From Monomorium pharaonis (lineage: Eukaryota > Arthropoda > Insecta > Hymenoptera > Formicidae): 64,000 nt of DNA. The translations under genes and the position numbers were made by a program. Position 1 is the stretch's first letter; each line of letters starts with the position of its first letter. The notes beneath the pieces are model-generated. The model was not told the DNA's origin. It searched no databases and saw only the letters and a program-made list of their open reading frames with translations. This document shows positions 18,155 through 29,020 of this stretch, in pieces. The stretch is taken from positions 23,301,979 to 23,365,978 of the forward strand of contig NC_050473.1 of assembly GCF_013373865.1 (NCBI RefSeq). Reading direction: 5' to 3'.

Positions 18155-19357
18155 ATGTCTAAGATCTTGAACATTGGAGGTGAGCCGATCTTTGACGACA
18201 GCATCGTCAAGATCGAGACTCATACGTACAATCCGTACGCCAACACCACTTTTGGATACAGCGATGAAATAAGGATACCCATACAACAGCAGGATTTATA
18301 CACGTTACCATGTGAAAGTTTTCTCTACGTCGAAGGAAGATTGGTAAAGAAGAAAGACGATACGGATAAAGATGAGATAAATCTCGGAAATAATTGCGTG
18401 GCGTTCATGTTTGATGAAATTCGATATGAACTCAACGGTGTGGAAATTGACCGCAACAGAAACGTTGGAATAACCAGCACTCTCAAGAACTATGTATCGT
18501 TGTCATATGACAAAGCAGTAATTATGCAGAATGCAGGATGGGAATTTTCGTATAACCTACCGGAAGGATACTTCAACTTTTGCGTACCGCTTAGTGTATT
18601 ATTAGGCTTTTGCGAAGATTACAAACGCGTGATTGTTAACGCTCGTCATGAATTGATTTTGATACGAGCGCGCAACGATAACAATTCTATCGTTGGAAAT
18701 TCTACGGCTCAACCGGAAATTGAATTATTTAAAGTGCAGTGGCGAATGCCGCATGTTACGTTAAACGAAGTCAACAAATTATCTTTGCTGCGAGCTTTGG
18801 AGAGTGGACAATGTCTAAGTATGAGTTTTCGCTCCTGGGATCTGTATGAGTATCCTTTGCTGCAGAGTACGACGAAACATTCATGGGCTGTTAAAACTGC
18901 AATTCAACTCGAGAAACCGCGCTTCGTTATTTTCGCACTGCAGACAGGTCGAAAAAATATCATGTCTCAAGATGTTACGATCTTTGACGACTGTAATTTA
19001 ACCAATGTAAAACTTTATTTAAACTCTGAATTTTATCCGTATGACGATATGAATTTAGACTTTCGTAAATCTAGATATGCCATTCTATATGACATATATC
19101 GACGTTTTGGTAAATCTTATTATGGATATGAGTGTGAAACACTGCTAAATGTAATCACATTCCTGGAAAAAGGACCTTTTGCGGTCATTGACTGTTCGCG
19201 ACAAAACGAATCCGTCAAGAGTGCTACCGTAGATGTGCGCATAGAATTTGATTGCAAGGAAAATGTTCCTGCGAATACTACCGCTTATTGTCTCATTTTA
19301 CATGATCGTGTAATTGAATATTGTCCGTTGTCCAACGTAGTGCGCAAAATCATGTAA
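18155..19357 (+). CDS. Major capsid protein (double jelly roll)
   Basis: A 400-aa protein, the Polinton hexon-like major capsid protein. It begins MSKILNIGGEPIFDDSIV and includes AFMFDEIRYELNGVEID (the first-jelly-roll strand region), VPLSVLLGFCEDYKRVIVNARHE, and a second half with KLYLNSEFYPYDDMNLDF. A 399-aa homologue lies at 59418-60617 with long identical stretches. Trimers of this protein would form the capsid facets. It is the last member of the tight late block. Confidence 0.92.
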   Translation: MSKILNIGGEPIFDDSIVKIETHTYNPYANTTFGYSDEIRIPIQQQDLYTLPCESFLYVEGRLVKKKDDTDKDEINLGNNCVAFMFDEIRYELNGVEIDRNRNVGITSTLKNYVSLSYDKAVIMQNAGWEFSYNLPEGYFNFCVPLSVLLGFCEDYKRVIVNARHELILIRARNDNNSIVGNSTAQPEIELFKVQWRMPHVTLNEVNKLSLLRALESGQCLSMSFRSWDLYEYPLLQSTTKHSWAVKTAIQLEKPRFVIFALQTGRKNIMSQDVTIFDDCNLTNVKLYLNSEFYPYDDMNLDFRKSRYAILYDIYRRFGKSYYGYECETLLNVITFLEKGPFAVIDCSRQNESVKSATVDVRIEFDCKENVPANTTAYCLILHDRVIEYCPLSNVVRKIM

Positions 19358-19419
19358 CATTAAACTGATAAAAACTGAGATATTTGGTATTAAATTACAG
19401 TCTTGAAGAGTTACTCATA

Positions 19420-19938
19420 ATGATCGTACCGACATTTGTGGATCTGCAAGGATTTATTGTCGATAAAAAATTTATCGTAAAGGAAGTAGCGGTACTGAAA
19501 AAAGGAACTGTTCTCGCACATTATATTTTTGCTAGCCCCATGCCATGGCGTGTTCTTACAAAATCCGACAAGTCTTGTGCTTCTTGGTTGATTGCATATC
19601 ATCATGGATTGCAATGGAAAGACGGGATGATACCGTACAGCATGGCGAAACGTCTGATTACATCTGCTGTGTGTAATACGGATGACAGCAATACTATCAT
19701 ATACGTTAAGGGACTTCAGAAACGAGAATGGTTGACGGACATGCTTGATACCGATGATGGGATATATATCAAGACTTTGGATGCAGATTATGAAGACATT
19801 AAATCTTTAAATAATCTAGATGTTAGTAATACTATACGATGTGAAAAACATATTAAGAATTGTGCATTACAAAATGTATTTAAAATATATAACTGGTGGT
19901 CACAATATCAAAATAATTGTGGAATTTTTTCAAAATAA
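19420..19938 (+). CDS. Conserved 'VDLQGF' protein downstream of major capsid
   Basis: About 172 aa from ATG 19420, selected because the Polinton 3 homologue (60709-61302) starts at the same point. It begins MIVPTFVDLQGFIV...FIVKEVAVLKKG, followed by HHGL.W.DG.IPYSMAKRLIT, YVKG..KREWL and LQNVFK..NWW. The opening strand-acid-strand layout recalls RNase H-like or DEDD exonuclease folds, but the full catalytic set is not evident. Conserved in both capsid-bearing elements; function unknown. Confidence 0.75.
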   Translation: MIVPTFVDLQGFIVDKKFIVKEVAVLKKGTVLAHYIFASPMPWRVLTKSDKSCASWLIAYHHGLQWKDGMIPYSMAKRLITSAVCNTDDSNTIIYVKGLQKREWLTDMLDTDDGIYIKTLDADYEDIKSLNNLDVSNTIRCEKHIKNCALQNVFKIYNWWSQYQNNCGIFSK

Positions 19939-20737
19939 AGAAAAATAAAATGCAATAAAATGTTTTCTATCCTTTTCCCATATAAGATATAAGATATATA
20001 GATGTATGAAATGGATATAAGATATATGTAGGAAGATGTATGAAATGGAATATGATATGTTTAATATCTTAGTACTACTACTACAATCTTAATATGCTCT
20101 TTGACTGAGACGTTGATCGAGATAATATAAGACGATCTCGTTGATAAATCACGTACGATAGAAAAAATTATATGAAGTCACGTACGATAGAAAAAATTAT
20201 ACTTTAACACAACTTTTTTCAATTTATATCACAAGTGATAGTTCAATATCGGTTCGATGGTTATATGATATAGTTTGATAGCTGTACGATGCAGTTCAAT
20301 ATCGGTTCGATAGCTGTATGATACAGTTTGATAGCTGTACGATGCAGTTCAATATCGGTTCGATATCTGTATGATGCAGTTCGATAGCTGTACGATGCAG
20401 TTCAATATCGGTTCGATATCTGTATGATACAGTTTGATAGTAGTTCATTGGTGGTTCAATAGCGGTTCAATAGAATATAGATGTAAGTCTTAAATAGTGT
20501 TTAATGTGGTTTTTATTTCGAACGAGATGTTAACTGAGACGTTAACCAAGACAGCATTATAAAGCTTTGAAATGAGAATGCGTGCAGATAAAAAAATTCC
20601 ACAAAGCTGACACGGCTTTTTCAAATTCATCTCTCAAGTGAGAGTAACGCACATCTTTAGTCTACTGCTTCTCGACGGTGCAGTCAGTTCGTGAAAAGTG
20701 AGCTTGTGAAGAAACTTTTAATCGCAAATACTACAAC
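19939..20737. repeat. Repeat-rich promoter region of the three-exon gene
   Basis: AT-rich DNA with two copies of TCACGTACGATAGAAAAAAT (from about 20149 and 20178), then about 3.7 tandem copies of a 53-bp unit starting GTTCAATATCGGTTCGAT (20241, 20294, 20347, 20400). No gene seen. It lies immediately upstream of a gene with introns, like the repeats ahead of genes X and 8059. Confidence 0.75.
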
Positions 20738-21272
20738 ATGCAGAACATTCAAATCACGTATCCCGTCACCGGTGTAAGTAATAGTGCAAGTTTATGTGCA
20801 TGTGAAGTGTAAAAAATTAAATAATAATTATATTCTATTTTTTAGTACGTGTGTGTTGATGGGATGCCGATCCAGCGTGTTATTATTAACAATGAGCTGT
20901 GTGTGAGGGTACCACTTCCTGGCCCTCCAATAAACATCCCTTTAGGAGGGTTACTGTCGGTGCGCGAGTCAACAAGTAATCAAGTAAGTTTTTAGACATT
21001 TATATTTTAAAAAGTTGTTAAATTATAAGATTAAAAAAATGTTAATTTTTTTCTAGTCATGGTTGTACCAAGAAGATATCCAAATTAGAGGCTTTATTAA
21101 TATAAATAAAATATTCTGGACACGATGGAGAAGAGATCTGCTAAGAGCGCAGAATGATGACGTATTGGAACGTTCATGCGGTCAATTTGGTGGTGAAGCC
21201 GACGTGTGGGACTTGCGTCATCTTTTTGGCATGCGTCCTCTAATAGATAATAATATCGAAGTTTGGGTGTAA
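20738..21272 (+). CDS. Three-exon conserved Polinton gene, unknown
   Basis: Exons 20738-20773, 20846-20983 and 21057-21272, all phase 0, with GTAAGT donors and T-rich TAG acceptors; 129 aa. Exon 1 encodes MQNIQITYPVTG, exon 2 contains VCVDGMPIQRV...PLGGLLSV, and exon 3 contains EDIQIRGFININKIFW...GQFGGEADVWDLRHLFGM. Polinton 2 has the same exon layout at 29537-30072 with a stop, and exon 3 again at 41147-41360. Same splice sites with diverged exons mean it evolves as a gene. I do not recognise the protein family. Confidence 0.8.
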
Positions 21273-21717
21273 ATATATAAATAAATAAATGATAATAATG
21301 AATATAAATATATAAATATATAATTATATAATATGTGTTCTCATTCTCACTCCCATCCCTCGCACGCTTTCACTTGCACTCATCTCACTCACACGCTCTC
21401 GCTCTCACCCATTAAATACACATATTTTCACTTTCTCACACTCATCATACGTTCTCACTCCCATACATCGCATACTACTCATCACATACTACCCATCACG
21501 TTCTCTCGCTCCCGCCAATCGTACGCTCTCGCTCACACATATCGCATGCTACACATCGCATACTATTCATCATGTTCTCTCCTTCCCACCCGTTACATCC
21601 ATATTCCCGCATGCTCTCTCACTTACACTCATCACATGTTCTCACTCATACACATCGCATACTATCCATCACGTTCTCTCGCTCCCACCCATAACGTAGT
21701 ACATTCTCGTTCGCTTG
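21273..21717. repeat. CT-rich low-complexity stretch
   Basis: Degenerate repeats built on CTCTCGCTCCCACCCATC-like and CACATCGCATACT-like words. The same kind of DNA follows the three-exon gene in Polinton 2 (30460-30710 and, inverted, 40520-40780). Long open frames across it are by-products of the repetition. Confidence 0.7.
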
Positions 21718-22045
21718 GCGGCGGCGGCGGCGGCGGCGGCGGCGGTCGCGGACCCCGATTCCCCCTCTCCCGCTCCGGGTCGCGGACCCGAAAATACCGC
21801 GTCAGCAATTTCCGCACCGCGAGATCCTCCTCCCCGCGTGACGTCATACCCCCGCGCCTACCGGTACCCCCCGCACACCCCTCTCCCGCTCCGGGTCGCG
21901 GACCCGAAAATACCGCGTCAGCAATTTCCGCACCGCGAGATCCTCCTCCCCGCGTGACGTCATACCCCCGCGCCTACCGGTACCCCCCGCACACCCGCAC
22001 CCCCCTCGGAGCCCCGTAGTTAAAACTGTCATAGTATTAACTACT
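21718..22045 (-). repeat. Right terminal inverted repeat of Polinton 1
   Basis: The reverse complement of 5913-6262 with few differences, including both 116-bp units and both TGACGTCA palindromes (21839-21846, 21955-21962). Its GGC run is shorter than the left one. Confidence 0.9.
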
Positions 22046-22051
22046 GATGCC
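22046..22051. repeat. Right target-site duplication of Polinton 1 (GATGCC)
   Basis: A direct copy of 5907-5912, immediately after the element end ...TTAACTACT. The gag reading frame continues across when one copy and the element are disregarded. Confidence 0.93.
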
Positions 22052-22829
22052 GGACATCGACGGCACACAGCGAAACCGCGTCCGCGAATTTATTAGCGCC
22101 GGTACGTACGCGATGAAAAACATACACCCAGCCGACGAACATACCCTGCTAGAAGCCATCCTATGCACGAAATTTAAAGATAAAGCAATGATTGACTTCT
22201 ACACGCGCGATGTATATAGCTTCGAACAACTGAAAAGAGAGCTCGAAAATGAGTACCTTTCCAAACGGAGCACCGCACATCTGCATCAAGAGTTTAACTC
22301 GCTCAAGCAGAAACCCGCGGAAAGCGCACAGGAATTCGGACGGCGAGTGGACCTGCTTGCCATGGAACTATATGAGTCCATGGAGGAGGGCAAGAACCAC
22401 ACTATCGAACAACAGCGAGCCATCCTGGACAATATTAAAGAGCAGGCCCTGTACAACTACCAGATCGGTTTGCACAAAGACATCAAACTCCTGGTACGCG
22501 CCCAGCGATACAAAACGCCGCAGGACGCGATGTCCGGCGCCAGTGCCGAAGAAAAAGTAGGAGAACCCAACCGAAATCGGGAAGAAAACCCTCGCACCGT
22601 CCCCAAGTACGCACGGAATATTCTGCGATGCGGAAAGTGCGGCAAGAATGGGCATGACGGGCGAGAATGCCGCAGCAGCCGATACGCTAACCGGTTCGAG
22701 TTACCGCGACCAGAGGGACGGCCTCGCGTAAACACAGTGGAACTATACTGTGACCCTTGCAAAAAGGCAGGCTACACCCCGAAAAGAGTGTTGGTCCCTT
22801 CACGGTCGACCCAAGAAAAAAAACAATGA
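22052..22829 (+). pseudogene. gag: Gag C-terminal part (capsid and zinc knuckle), Gypsy
   Basis: The 3' part of the gag gene split by Polinton 1; the open frame starts at the boundary. Residues resemble Gypsy capsid (DFYTRDVYSFEQLKRELEN, LLAMELYESM) and end with a nucleocapsid zinc knuckle CGKCGKNGHDGREC (CX2CX4HX4C). It binds and packages element RNA in intact relatives. It overlaps the protease frame by about 80 bases in another frame, as expected for frameshift expression. Confidence 0.88.
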
Positions 22830-23346
22830 CCGCCGGAGCGAACAGCCTAAAACTATGAAAAGGATAGAAAACGGCAAGCGAGCGAGCAAGGAAATAAAAA
22901 TGATTAAGCATACCGAGACAGCGAGCAGCGACGAGAGCTCGAGCGATGACGCAAGCTCCTCGCGCACAGCTGATGCATATCGTGTGACACACGTGAAGCA
23001 TGCACGGGGCAGCGACACTGGCCTCGACATGATTACACTGCCCGTACGCGAAGCAGAGCGGGGCAAGATCGAATTCCTGTTTGACACCGGCTCAACCGTG
23101 TCATTAATAAAATTAAAAACACTGAAGGGACAAACCAAAATCCGTGATGAACATATCAAATTGACTGGAATAACCGGGCATTCTATTACGACACTAGGAA
23201 GAACGTCCGTGAACGTGGAAATTCACAATAAGAAAATTAAGCATCCCATGTACGTCATACGAGACGATGCCTCAATAGAATATGAGGGCGTACTGAGAGC
23301 TGATTTTACAAGAAAAAATAATGTCAACATGCAACTATGGGACTAA
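22750..23346 (+). pseudogene. pol: Retropepsin-like protease region of pol, Gypsy
   Basis: An open frame +1 relative to gag. It carries FLFDTGSTVSLIK, the DTG active site of aspartic retropepsins, and a second-half strand pattern (GVLRADFTRKNN). The frame ends at TAA 23344-23346, where the next pol segment continues one base out of register, so the gene is frameshifted here. Confidence 0.85.
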
Positions 23347-24097
23347 AACAATGAGATTAGGCGACACCGAATTCAAACTGTATCCGTACCGCCGAGTCAC
23401 TCTGCAGCCACGGAGCGAGACGATAGTGCAAGTCACAGCGAGTGTAAACATTCTCGGAGTCATCAACTCCGAGGAGATGGTACCGGGAGTATTTTTACTA
23501 GGCAGCTTCCTAGTAGAACCCGAAAATCACACGTGCCCAATAAGTATTATAAATACAAACGACAAAAAAGTCGATCTACAATTACCTGTTGAAATTGAAA
23601 AAATAAATATAAACAACGCACCGGATATCTACACGGCGAACGTAATCCGAGATGCATAGAAACATGAGATACCGATACCTCGCGCAGAGCGCATAATCAA
23701 ACTACTTCAATTAAAACATTTAAACGAAGAGGAAAAGAAAGCGATCCAAGCACTATGCGAAGAGTTCAGCGACGTCTTCCATCTAAAAGGAAATAAGCTC
23801 ACATACACAACTCTCGTGGAACACGAGATACACACCAGGACAGAATCTGCGAGCGTGAATGTACGACCATACAAACTGCCCGAAAAACCAAAAACGGAAG
23901 TAGATAAACAAATCCGTGAAATGCTAGAACAAGGAATAATCCGCCAAAGCAAAAGCCAATGGAACGCACCATTACTGGTCGTCCCGAAAAAACCTGACAC
24001 TACAGGAAAACCTAGATTCAGAGTAGTGGTAGATTTCCGAAAACTCAACGAAATTACGATGGGAGACTCTTTTCCAATCCCGAACATAACATATTAG
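23321..24097 (+). pseudogene. pol: RT N-terminal segment of pol, Gypsy
   Basis: Continues pol in a new frame, with an in-frame TAG at 23657-23659 and then the RT entry region (VEHEIHTRTES, LEQGIIRQSKSQWNAPLLVV, FRVVVDFRKLNEIT). A frameshift near 24094 breaks it just before the catalytic palm. Confidence 0.85.
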
Positions 24098-26262
24098 ATC
24101 AACTCGGAAACGCAAAGTACTTCACCACGCTCGATCTCGCTGCCGGATATCATCAAATATCAGTAGCAGAAAAAGATAAGCGGAAGACGGCATTCTCCAC
24201 ACCGTACGGGCATTACGAGTTCAATCGAATGCCGTTCGGATTAAGGAATGCCCCCGCGACGTTCCAACGCCTAATGAATTCAATTTTAACGGGTTTACAA
24301 GGTCTCAAATGTCTAGTATATTTAGACGATATTGTTATTTACGGGCCGAGCCTGAGCGAGCATTACAAACGGCTAGCCGCTGTGTTGACACGACTGAGAG
24401 ACAGTAACTTAAAACTCCAGCCGGAGAAGTGCGAGTTCATGCGCAAGGAGGTGAACTACCTAGGCCACGTAATCACCGAGGACGGAATTTTACCCGATCC
24501 CAAAAAACTGGACGCCGTGGAGAAATTTCCCACCCCTACAAAAGTAAAGGACGTACAAGCGTTTATTGGACTAGCGGGGTACTATCGGAAATTTATTGAA
24601 AATTTTTCAAAAATAGCGAAACCCTTAACAATGCTAACAAAAAAAGGGAAAAAATTCGCATGGACGATCACGCAACAAAATGCGTTCGACACACTCAAAA
24701 TAAAATTAACTACCGCACCGGTATTAAAATATCCGGACTTCAGTGAAAAATTTCTCGTCACTACAGACGCGTCAGATTACGCGGTAGGAGCGGTGTTATC
24801 TTAAGGCACCGTCGGCCAAGACAGCCCGATCGCTTACGCAAGCAGAATAATGAATCGAGCAGAACAGAATTATAATACGACCGAAAAAGAATTATTAGCG
24901 ATCGTATGGGCCGTGAAACATTTTCGGCCATATGTATACGGCACAAAATTTAAGATAATTACAGATCACAAGCCACTTGTATGGCTATTTAATATGACGG
25001 ACCCGGGATCTTGTCTGATAAGATGGAGACTCAAGCTCGCCGAATATAATTACGAGATAATACACAAGGCAGACAAAGGCAATACTAATGCCGATGCACT
25101 GAGCCGACACCCCGTAATAGAAGACACGGAGCACGTAAACACCGTTGCAGATAAAAACCGACAGGAAGAAGAAGAAGAAGAAGAAGAAACAGCAAACCGG
25201 AAATACATGGAAAAAGAAAAAGAACAGATATTATATGAATATCACGACGCTCCTCTAGGAAGTCATCAAAGAATCGCACGTACGCTAAAAAGGATACGAT
25301 TAGACCATAATTGGCGAGGAATCACGAAAGATGTGGAAGACTACATCGCAAAATGTGAACACTGCCAGAAAAACAAATTAAAAGCAAAAACAAAGATGCC
25401 TATGGTGATAACGGATACCCCCGAAAAACCATTTGAAAAATGCGCTATGGATATCGTGGGACCATTAACGATAACGACCACAGGGAATAAATATATCTTG
25501 ACCTTTCAAGATATTTTTACAAAATTCAGCAAGGCGATCCCAATAGAAAGTCAGGACGCAAATACAGTGGCACGAGCATTTGCCACTAAAATAATTTTTG
25601 AACACGGAATACCAGAGAAACTACTCACAGACCAAGGTACAAATTTTACAAGTGAAATTTTCAAGAACGTATGCAAATTGCTGAAGATTGAAAAAATGCT
25701 AACTACTGCATATCACCCAGAGAGCAACGGAACAGTGGAAAGATCACATCGGACTCTGACAGAATATCTACGCCACTACATAAATACCGATCAAACAGAT
25801 TGGGACGAGTGGCTACCGTACGCTATGTTTACGTACAATACGACACCACATACCGTAACCGGGCTTACCCCCTTTGAACTGATATATGGACATAGAGCGA
25901 CCCTACCTACAGCCCTAAACCAACGGCCTAGACTGACATATTCCTACGACGACTATGCGCAGGAGCTACGAGAAAAATTGCGAGCCTCAAGCAGAATAGC
26001 AAAAGAAAAGGCCCAAGAAGAAAAACAAAAGGCGAAGAAACAATACGACAAAAACTCAAGGCCAGCAAATTTTAAGGTCGGGGAAAAGGTATTGCTCTAC
26101 GACGAAACGGTGAGACGCGGCCGATCGAAAAAGTTAGACGCAAAATGGTTTGGACCGTACAAAATAATCGCGAAAAATAATGACGTCAACTATACGATAA
26201 AAATGGGACGGAGAACTATACGTGTACACGCGAACCGATTAAAACTATTTATAGAGGAATAA
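24094..26262 (+). pseudogene. pol: RT, RNase H and integrase of pol, Gypsy
   Basis: One frame from about 24094 to 26262 with a TAA at 24802-24804. It contains RT motifs (TTLDLAAGYHQI, MPFGLRNAPATFQR, the catalytic YLDD in CLVYLDDIVIYG), RNase H (TTDASDYAVGAVLS, TDHKPLVWL, ADALSRHP), then integrase: a zinc-binding H...C pattern (EHCQKNK), catalytic D in AMDIVGPL, D in LLTDQGTNF and E in NGTVERSHRTL. Domain order places it in Ty3/Gypsy. An acidic EEEEEE run near 25170 separates RNase H from integrase. Confidence 0.93.
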
Positions 26263-26432
26263 AAGGACTTACCAAGTAGCAGATCGGGGTACCTCTTCAG
26301 GAATAGTCACAAAATAATACAAATAATCCAGAGCACAAATTATAATAATAAAAACACAATAAAAAACTAAGTAACTACAGCACTACACAAACTATAAATC
26401 ACTACAAGCTAATTACTAAAAAAAAAAAAGAA

Positions 26433-26494
<62 letters not shown>

Positions 26495-26860
26495 ATCACT
26501 CCTCATCCCCTCCATCAGGGGAGGCGGCACGCACAAAGTACTGGTCCACGGGAACCCCGAAATCGGGATCCCGATCACCTTCAAATTCCGACATATCGGA
26601 ATCATCCCCGAAATCCGAGACGTCTATATCGTCAAGTACGCGACGGAAAAAATACGGATTTATAACAAAATCCACTTCCGGCACAGGCAAATCCAATTCG
26701 GGAGAATCGGGGACGCTCGTCCTCCCCTTCGGACTCCTCACCAGATAGAACCTCGTCTAAAGCACCCTCCTCCTCGATTATACATAGATACAATTATAAA
26801 AAATCAATAAAAAACGTGGAAAAATCCATAGAACGTCATAAAAAGAAAAATATTGGACAG
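26263..26860. other. Gypsy 3' region with (GA)n; 3' LTR not found
   Basis: Contains an A-run plus an (AG)n microsatellite at 26420-26490, then an 81-codon antisense frame (26741-26496) that is acidic and hydrophilic with no recognisable domain. No sequence resembling the 5' LTR appears before MULE homology resumes. The retrotransposon's right end is therefore lost or rearranged. Confidence 0.5.
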
Positions 26861-28865
26861 ATTCCACGAAATCTCAATGAATGAAGTAGTTGCTTGGAAA
26901 AGGACAATTGGAAGCAATTTCTGAAAATAGATGAAGAAGATTTTTTCATTGTAGTTGTAAAATTTGTAAAATTTATTTTGTAAAATTGTAAAATTTATTC
27001 ATTGTAAAATTTATTCATTGTAGAGTTTGTTGTTGTAAACAATGCTACAAAAGCAGTTATTTTCATTGACAAAACTTTGTCGAATTCAATAACAAATAAA
27101 ATTAATAAAAAATTAACCATTTTTGTTGATGGCACGTTTGTCACTGTGCCCCAGTTAAAGAATACTAACTGTCAATTGTGGACAATTGTCATTAGACACG
27201 ATGATAGAGTAAGTAAAACAATTGGTTTAATAATTTATTTTCAAGTAATTAGTTAGCTTAAATCACAAGAGCATTCTATATTCCATGTAAATATATTATT
27301 AAATATAATTGCTTTTAAATTTTTCAGACATTTCCAATTGTCTATGCAATTATGGAAGGACGCACTGCAGAAAATTACGTTGACGTGTTAAAGAAGGTCA
27401 CGAATATTTTGAACATAATAGCAGACATAGCAATGTCAGATTTCGAAAAAGCGGAACGCAAAGCCTTACGCATTTACGCATAGTCTTCCCCAACGCAAAA
27501 ATCATTGGCTGCTTTTTCCATTATAGTCAGGTAATAACAAATAACAATACACTTTATTAGCATAAAATGCATGTTGATTTTAATCGTTTTTATTTCTCAT
27601 TACAGGCGCTAGGACATAATGCTGACAAACATGGGATACTAAAAGTGGGTGACAAAAATGAATTGGGTTGAGGTGCAACAAAGCTGTTAATATCCTTGGC
27701 ATTTTTACCTCGTACATTAATAGAAGAAGCCTTCGAATTGATAAGGACAATTATATTCGACAATTGTACATATTTACAGTCGTTCTTTTAATATTATGAA
27801 GAGACATGGATAAACGGCTTTAAGCCCGATTCCTTCTGTGTGTACGAACAAGTACACAGGACTAACAATGCCTCCGAAAGACACAACCGAGAACTTCGGT
27901 CAAATCTAAAAAAAAAAACACGACTATTGTAGAATTTTTAAATATATTGTGAACGCTCCACTTTGCAAATACCTCTTTCAACATTATTTTTACTATTTTA
28001 TACTTAAAATTCAATATTATTTATAGTTTACCTTTCTGAGCACCAGAAGCGTATACGAAGTTTCAAGAAGCATCCGAATTTTTGGGCATGAACGAGCCGA
28101 AATATCCTGAAAGAAAGGGAGGACAATATATTAAGAATTTGGAATGAGACAAAAAATAATGAAAACTTGGACCTTCTTTTAATTTTACACAAATTATCAG
28201 AATTAGTAGGAAGATAAAAATTTATAAGTTATTTCTCATAAACATTTTAACACACTCCCTATTCTTCTTTTAATTATTTACAAAGAATTTACAAAGAACA
28301 CGTACATAGGATACATAATCTTTTATTTCGAGAAAAAATGTTTCATATATGTTCTTATATGAAACATTTTTTCCCAGGATTGTATGAGAATATTATCTAC
28401 TTATCTGATATATATTTATCTATTCTCCATTTACTTCTTTCTATCTTCCTTCTTTTTGCTTCTCTTTTATCTTGTACAGGTTTCGTTCCTCTAGGTTGCC
28501 GATGATTCTTTCATCTTGTACAGATTTTATTCCTCGGTTGATGATGATTGCATTGCAAAGAAAGATGCCATAACAATGAGTGATATTCATCAAGACACAT
28601 CAAAACACTGAAAAAAAAATTGTTTAATAACACATAATGATAATCTACTCGTACATACATACATACAATACCATACTTTTTCACCTCATTCATCTCTTTA
28701 TCTCAAGCACTTTATATTTTCATTTTTTTATTCAATTTTATTTTACTTTAATGCCACAATGTATTTACATTTATAAAATGTTGCGGTTGTAATAATTTAT
28801 TATCAGGATTGGGTAGTAATTATAGTTAAAAGGTTAAAAGTTAACAATAAAGTTAAAAAGTCAAT
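26861..28865 (+). pseudogene. MULE-like transposase copy D, decayed
   Basis: Exons recognisable by comparison with copy A: about 27100-27208 (TIFVDGTFVTVPQLKNTNC), 27327-27530 (MEGRTAENYVDVLKK, SDFEKAERKALR, CFFHYSQ), 27606-27950 and 28027-28217 (LSEHQKRIRSFKKHPNFWA). The second exon has a short duplication that creates a stop at 27480-27482, and the third has a TGA near 27669, so it is dead. The tail (28218-28865) is the inverted twin of 2870-3544. MULE homology stops at 28865 where Polinton 2 begins. Confidence 0.75.
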
Positions 28866-29020
28866 AGTAGGTATAAGAGGCCGGTATCGCTCCATGGGCA
28901 ACGAGCGGGGTGCGGGGCGCGGGGGATATTTGTAGGCGCGGGGGATGACGTCACGCAGAAGCTGGGGAAGAACCGGACCGCATAAGGATCCGTTTGGGGA
29001 GGGAGGGGGAAGGGACCGCA
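28866..29020 (+). repeat. Left end of Polinton 2 (terminal-repeat-like)
   Basis: GC-rich terminal region resembling the Polinton 1 repeat: AGTAG start, GGGGTGCGGGGCGCGGG, GTAGGCGCGGGGG and one TGACGTCA palindrome at 28946-28953 followed by CGC. Only one copy of the internal unit is present. No matching right end survives in the window. Confidence 0.7.

Larger units (their letters stand above)
5913..22045 (+). mobile_element. Polinton/Maverick element 1, complete
   Basis: A 16,133-bp virus-like DNA element flanked by the 6-bp direct repeat GATGCC, with inverted termini 5'-AGTAGTTAATACTATGACAG and their complement. It encodes protein-primed-type PolB, a chromodomain retroviral-like integrase, an FtsK/HerA-type packaging ATPase, an adenain-like protease, and major and minor capsid proteins, the diagnostic Polinton set. 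Replication and integration genes occupy the left half and structural genes the right half. It sits inside the Gypsy gag gene. Only PolB and integrase show clear inactivating stops (one each), so insertion was comparatively recent. Confidence 0.95.
3777..26760 (+). mobile_element. Gypsy-type LTR retrotransposon, decayed, split by Polinton 1
   Basis: An LTR retrotransposon read on the plus strand in the order LTR, PBS, gag, protease, RT, RNase H, integrase, which is the Ty3/Gypsy order. The left boundary is where MULE homology ends (3776/3777). The right boundary is uncertain: integrase ends at 26262, and no copy of the 5' LTR follows before MULE sequence starts near 26860. Gag is interrupted by a 16,133-bp Polinton. 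Pol carries at least two nonsense codons and two frameshifts, so the element is not autonomous. Confidence 0.8.

Noticed and set aside
21333..22019. 228-codon plus-strand frame across the right end of Polinton 1
   Set aside because: It runs through CT-rich low-complexity DNA and the terminal repeat; composition-driven, with no conserved counterpart.
26496..26741. Acidic antisense frame downstream of Gypsy integrase
   Set aside because: Could be a real antisense gene, but there is no second copy or motif to support it; recorded only within the 3' region entry.
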